Assembly (NCBI GenBank): GCA_030704615.1
Contig: CM060734.1
Coordinates: forward strand, 35,110,042-35,170,041
Length of the DNA stretch: 60,000 nucleotides
Source of the DNA: Takakia lepidozioides
Lineage: Eukaryota > Streptophyta > Takakiopsida > Takakiales > Takakiaceae
Reading direction: 5' to 3'
Both the position numbers and the translations under genes were made by a program. A model generated the notes under the pieces. That model did not search any database. It saw only the letters and a list, made by a program, of their open reading frames with translations, and had not been told where the DNA came from. Below, piece by piece: positions 58,339 to 60,000 of the stretch; positions within the stretch are counted from its first letter, which is position 1, and every line of letters starts with the position of its first letter.

Positions 58339-59600
58339 TTGGCTACTAACACGTCAATCTTTCGGAGACCCTATAGATACAGTGACATGGAGAGGTCCTT
58401 GATTCAGATGAGAACTCAGGACCTTTGGGAGGTTGGTTTGGTGGAGCTATCTGGGGGAGAGTATGCTTCAGTCACAGTGATGTCAGCCAAGAAGGATGTT
58501 TATGGCAATTGGACGGAGAGACGTATGTGCGGTGATTACCGGCCTGTAAATAGTCAGACCAAGTCCGATAGGTATGCTATGCCGACACCAGAGGAGATCT
58601 TTGATGCCATTGGGCATGCCAAGGTCTTTAGCACTTTGGATTTATCCGGATATCACCAGTTGTCGATCAAGGAGGCGGATAAGCAGAAGACGACATTCTG
58701 GGGGATCAATGAGCACGAGAAGGATTGCCTTTACCAGTGGCGGTTCTTACCATTTGGGCTCAAGAACGCTCCGGCAGAGTTTCAGAGAGTTATGGACAGG
58801 ATTCTAGCAGGGGTGGAGTTTGATCGGTGCTACATAGATGACATCATCATCTTTAGTGCTACGGTGGAGGAGCATGAGAGACACCTTCAGGTGATATTTG
58901 AGCGCTTGAGGGCGCACGGATTGAAGTTACATCCGGGGAAGTGCAAGTTTTTCCACAACCAGATTGAGTATCTGGGTTACATGATATATCCTGGAGGATT
59001 GGGGGTACAGCAGACTAAAGTAGAGTCCATTGCACAGATTCCACGCCCCACGGATGTGAGCCGAGTTCGAGCTTTCATGGGGTTAGCAAACTATTATAGA
59101 CGGTTTGTTAAGGGATTTAGTGCCATTGCAAAGGCTCTAACCAAGCTGACCAAGGTCGACCAGGAGTGGCAGTGGGAAGATGAGCAAGAACAAGCTTTTC
59201 AAGACAAGGCGAGGTTGACCTCGGCGCCCATCTTGAGACGACCTATCAGGGGGCGTCCTTTTCAGCTGCATACGGATTGGAGCATGATGGGGCTTGGAGC
59301 GGTGCTCACACAGGTGGATGATGAGGGAAGAGAGTTCATAGTGGCTTATGCTAGCCGTTCGAACAATGCTGCCGAGTCTAAGTATAGCTCATATGAGGGA
59401 GAATGCTTAGCTGCAGTGTGGGCCGTGACACACTTCAGGTGCTATCTATACGGCAATCACTTCACCCTTGTTACGGATCACCAACCACTCAAGTGGTTGA
59501 TGGAGTCAGACAAGCTTATGGGGAAGCTTGCACGGTGGGCACTCATCCTTCAAGAGTATGACTTTCAGACCACCGCACCACTTCTCAGGATCATCCTGAG
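58339..59600 (+). CDS. Reverse transcriptase and RNase H of the Ty3/gypsy element
   Basis: Copies element RNA into DNA. The 1.3-kb frame has RT motifs in order: YRYSDMERSLIQM, MCGDYRPVNSQT, FSTLDLSGYHQ, FLPFGLKNAPAEFQRVMD and the catalytic YIDD (58831-58842), then HGLKLHPGKCKFF and LGYMIYPGGL. The connection region (RAFMGLANYYRRFVKGF) leads to RNase H with LHTDWSMMGLGAVLTQ, YSSYEGECLAAVWAV and LVTDHQPLKWLM supplying the D-E-D residues. The same phase is open back to 57475 apart from two TAA codons (58132 and 58321), so it joins the methyltransferase. RT and RNase H catalytic residues are intact. The frame leaves RNase H near 59575 at a deletion junction. Confidence 0.93.
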
Positions 59601-60000
59601 GCCGATGGCTTGGCAGAGAAGGTTGTTCAGACAGTGAAGAGGGGTTTGCGCAAGTATGGCTTGCAAAAGGGACACCTAGGAGATTGGGACCTTCAGTTAC
59701 CTTGGTTAGCCATGGGCTACAGGTTCAGCAAGTAAGCATCACTTGCCTCCTTCTCACCATACTTTCTTCTCTTTGGCCGCGAGCCGGATTTGTCTGCATC
59801 CATTCGTAGAGAAGCTGCTACAGTTCTCAACCTTGACGATCCGGACATGTGGGCACGTGCATGTGATCAGCGTGCAGAGTTGTTTAAGTAAGTCATGCCC
59901 ATGGCTTTCGAGAACCTTGCCATTGCACAACATCGTGATACGTTGAGGTATGCTACCATACGTGGTAGGGGCTATCGTCCTAGGGTTCGGAGATTTAACC
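59601..60000 (+). pseudogene. Integrase C-terminal part, N-terminal and central core deleted
   Basis: Directly after QEYDFQ of RNase H, in another phase, comes HPEADGLAEKVVQTVKRGL, the integrase core around the catalytic Glu region (gypsy HPQTDGQTERVNQTL). It continues as WDLQLPWLAMGYRFSK, FSPYFLLFGREPDL and AFENLAIAQHRDTLRYA. The zinc-binding HHCC domain and the two catalytic Asp residues should lie between but are missing, so several hundred bases were deleted. Two in-frame stops follow SK and FK. The region runs out of the window. Confidence 0.8.

Larger units (their letters stand above)
53321..60000 (+). mobile_element. Ty3/gypsy LTR retrotransposon carrying a DNA methyltransferase (continues past window)
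   Basis: Order of parts: LTR, primer site, gag with two zinc knuckles, aspartic protease, C5 cytosine methyltransferase, reverse transcriptase, RNase H, integrase C-terminal part. Protease and methyltransferase lie in one frame separated by two stop codons. The end of the methyltransferase and the RT/RNase H share another frame, also separated by stops. The original therefore probably had one pol polyprotein with the methyltransferase between protease and RT. Frameshifts, stops, an altered protease active site and an integrase deletion show that this copy is not autonomous. Confidence 0.9.

Overview
This is nuclear DNA of a land plant. The evidence is spliceosomal introns with GT..AG borders, PLS-type pentatricopeptide repeat (PPR) sequence, two plant CYP85-clan cytochrome P450 genes, a plant heavy-metal-associated domain protein, patellin and thylakoid-protein fragments, and many transposable elements. 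The style of the PPR repeats and a Ty3/gypsy element carrying a cytosine methyltransferase make a non-flowering plant (bryophyte, lycophyte or fern) most likely; that is inference. No organism-specific marker was found.

Layout. Positions 1-7.5 kb are gene-free, with repeats, a LINE remnant and several tRNA-derived SINEs. Positions 7525-14098 form one Mutator-like element (MULE): about 235-bp terminal inverted repeats and a perfect 9-bp target duplication enclose decayed PPR sequence (Pack-MULE type). From 14.4 to 45.7 kb lies an inverted pair of intact nine-exon P450 genes, A at 14439-19802 (+) and B at 39341-45689 (-). Their exon boundaries match exactly and they flank about 19 kb. Between them are a small unknown ORF, an RNA polymerase largest-subunit-like fragment, a frameshifted KDM3/JMJ25-type JmjC demethylase pseudogene, a 480-bp duplicated block of hairpin-forming 44-bp repeats, an ORF broken by two TGA codons, a truncated HECT-like gene, 58-bp tandem repeats, and a heavy-metal-associated (HMA) protein gene convergent with P450 B.

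Positions 45.7-53.3 kb hold a Myb/SANT-type transposon-associated gene, a multi-hairpin MITE-like segment, and a chimera of patellin and thylakoid-protein fragments. From about 53.3 kb to the window end runs a decayed Ty3/gypsy LTR retrotransposon with the order LTR - PBS - gag (two zinc knuckles) - protease - C5 cytosine methyltransferase - reverse transcriptase - RNase H - integrase C-terminal part.

The likely functional genes are the two P450s and the HMA gene; the HECT-like and Myb/SANT genes are probably broken or element-derived. The most interesting system is the methyltransferase-bearing retrotransposon. Retrotransposon-encoded methyltransferases have, as I recall, been reported in dinoflagellates and the charophyte Klebsormidium, so a copy in a land plant deserves attention. 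Exon boundaries were assigned by hand from reading frames, GT..AG sites and comparison of the two P450 copies.
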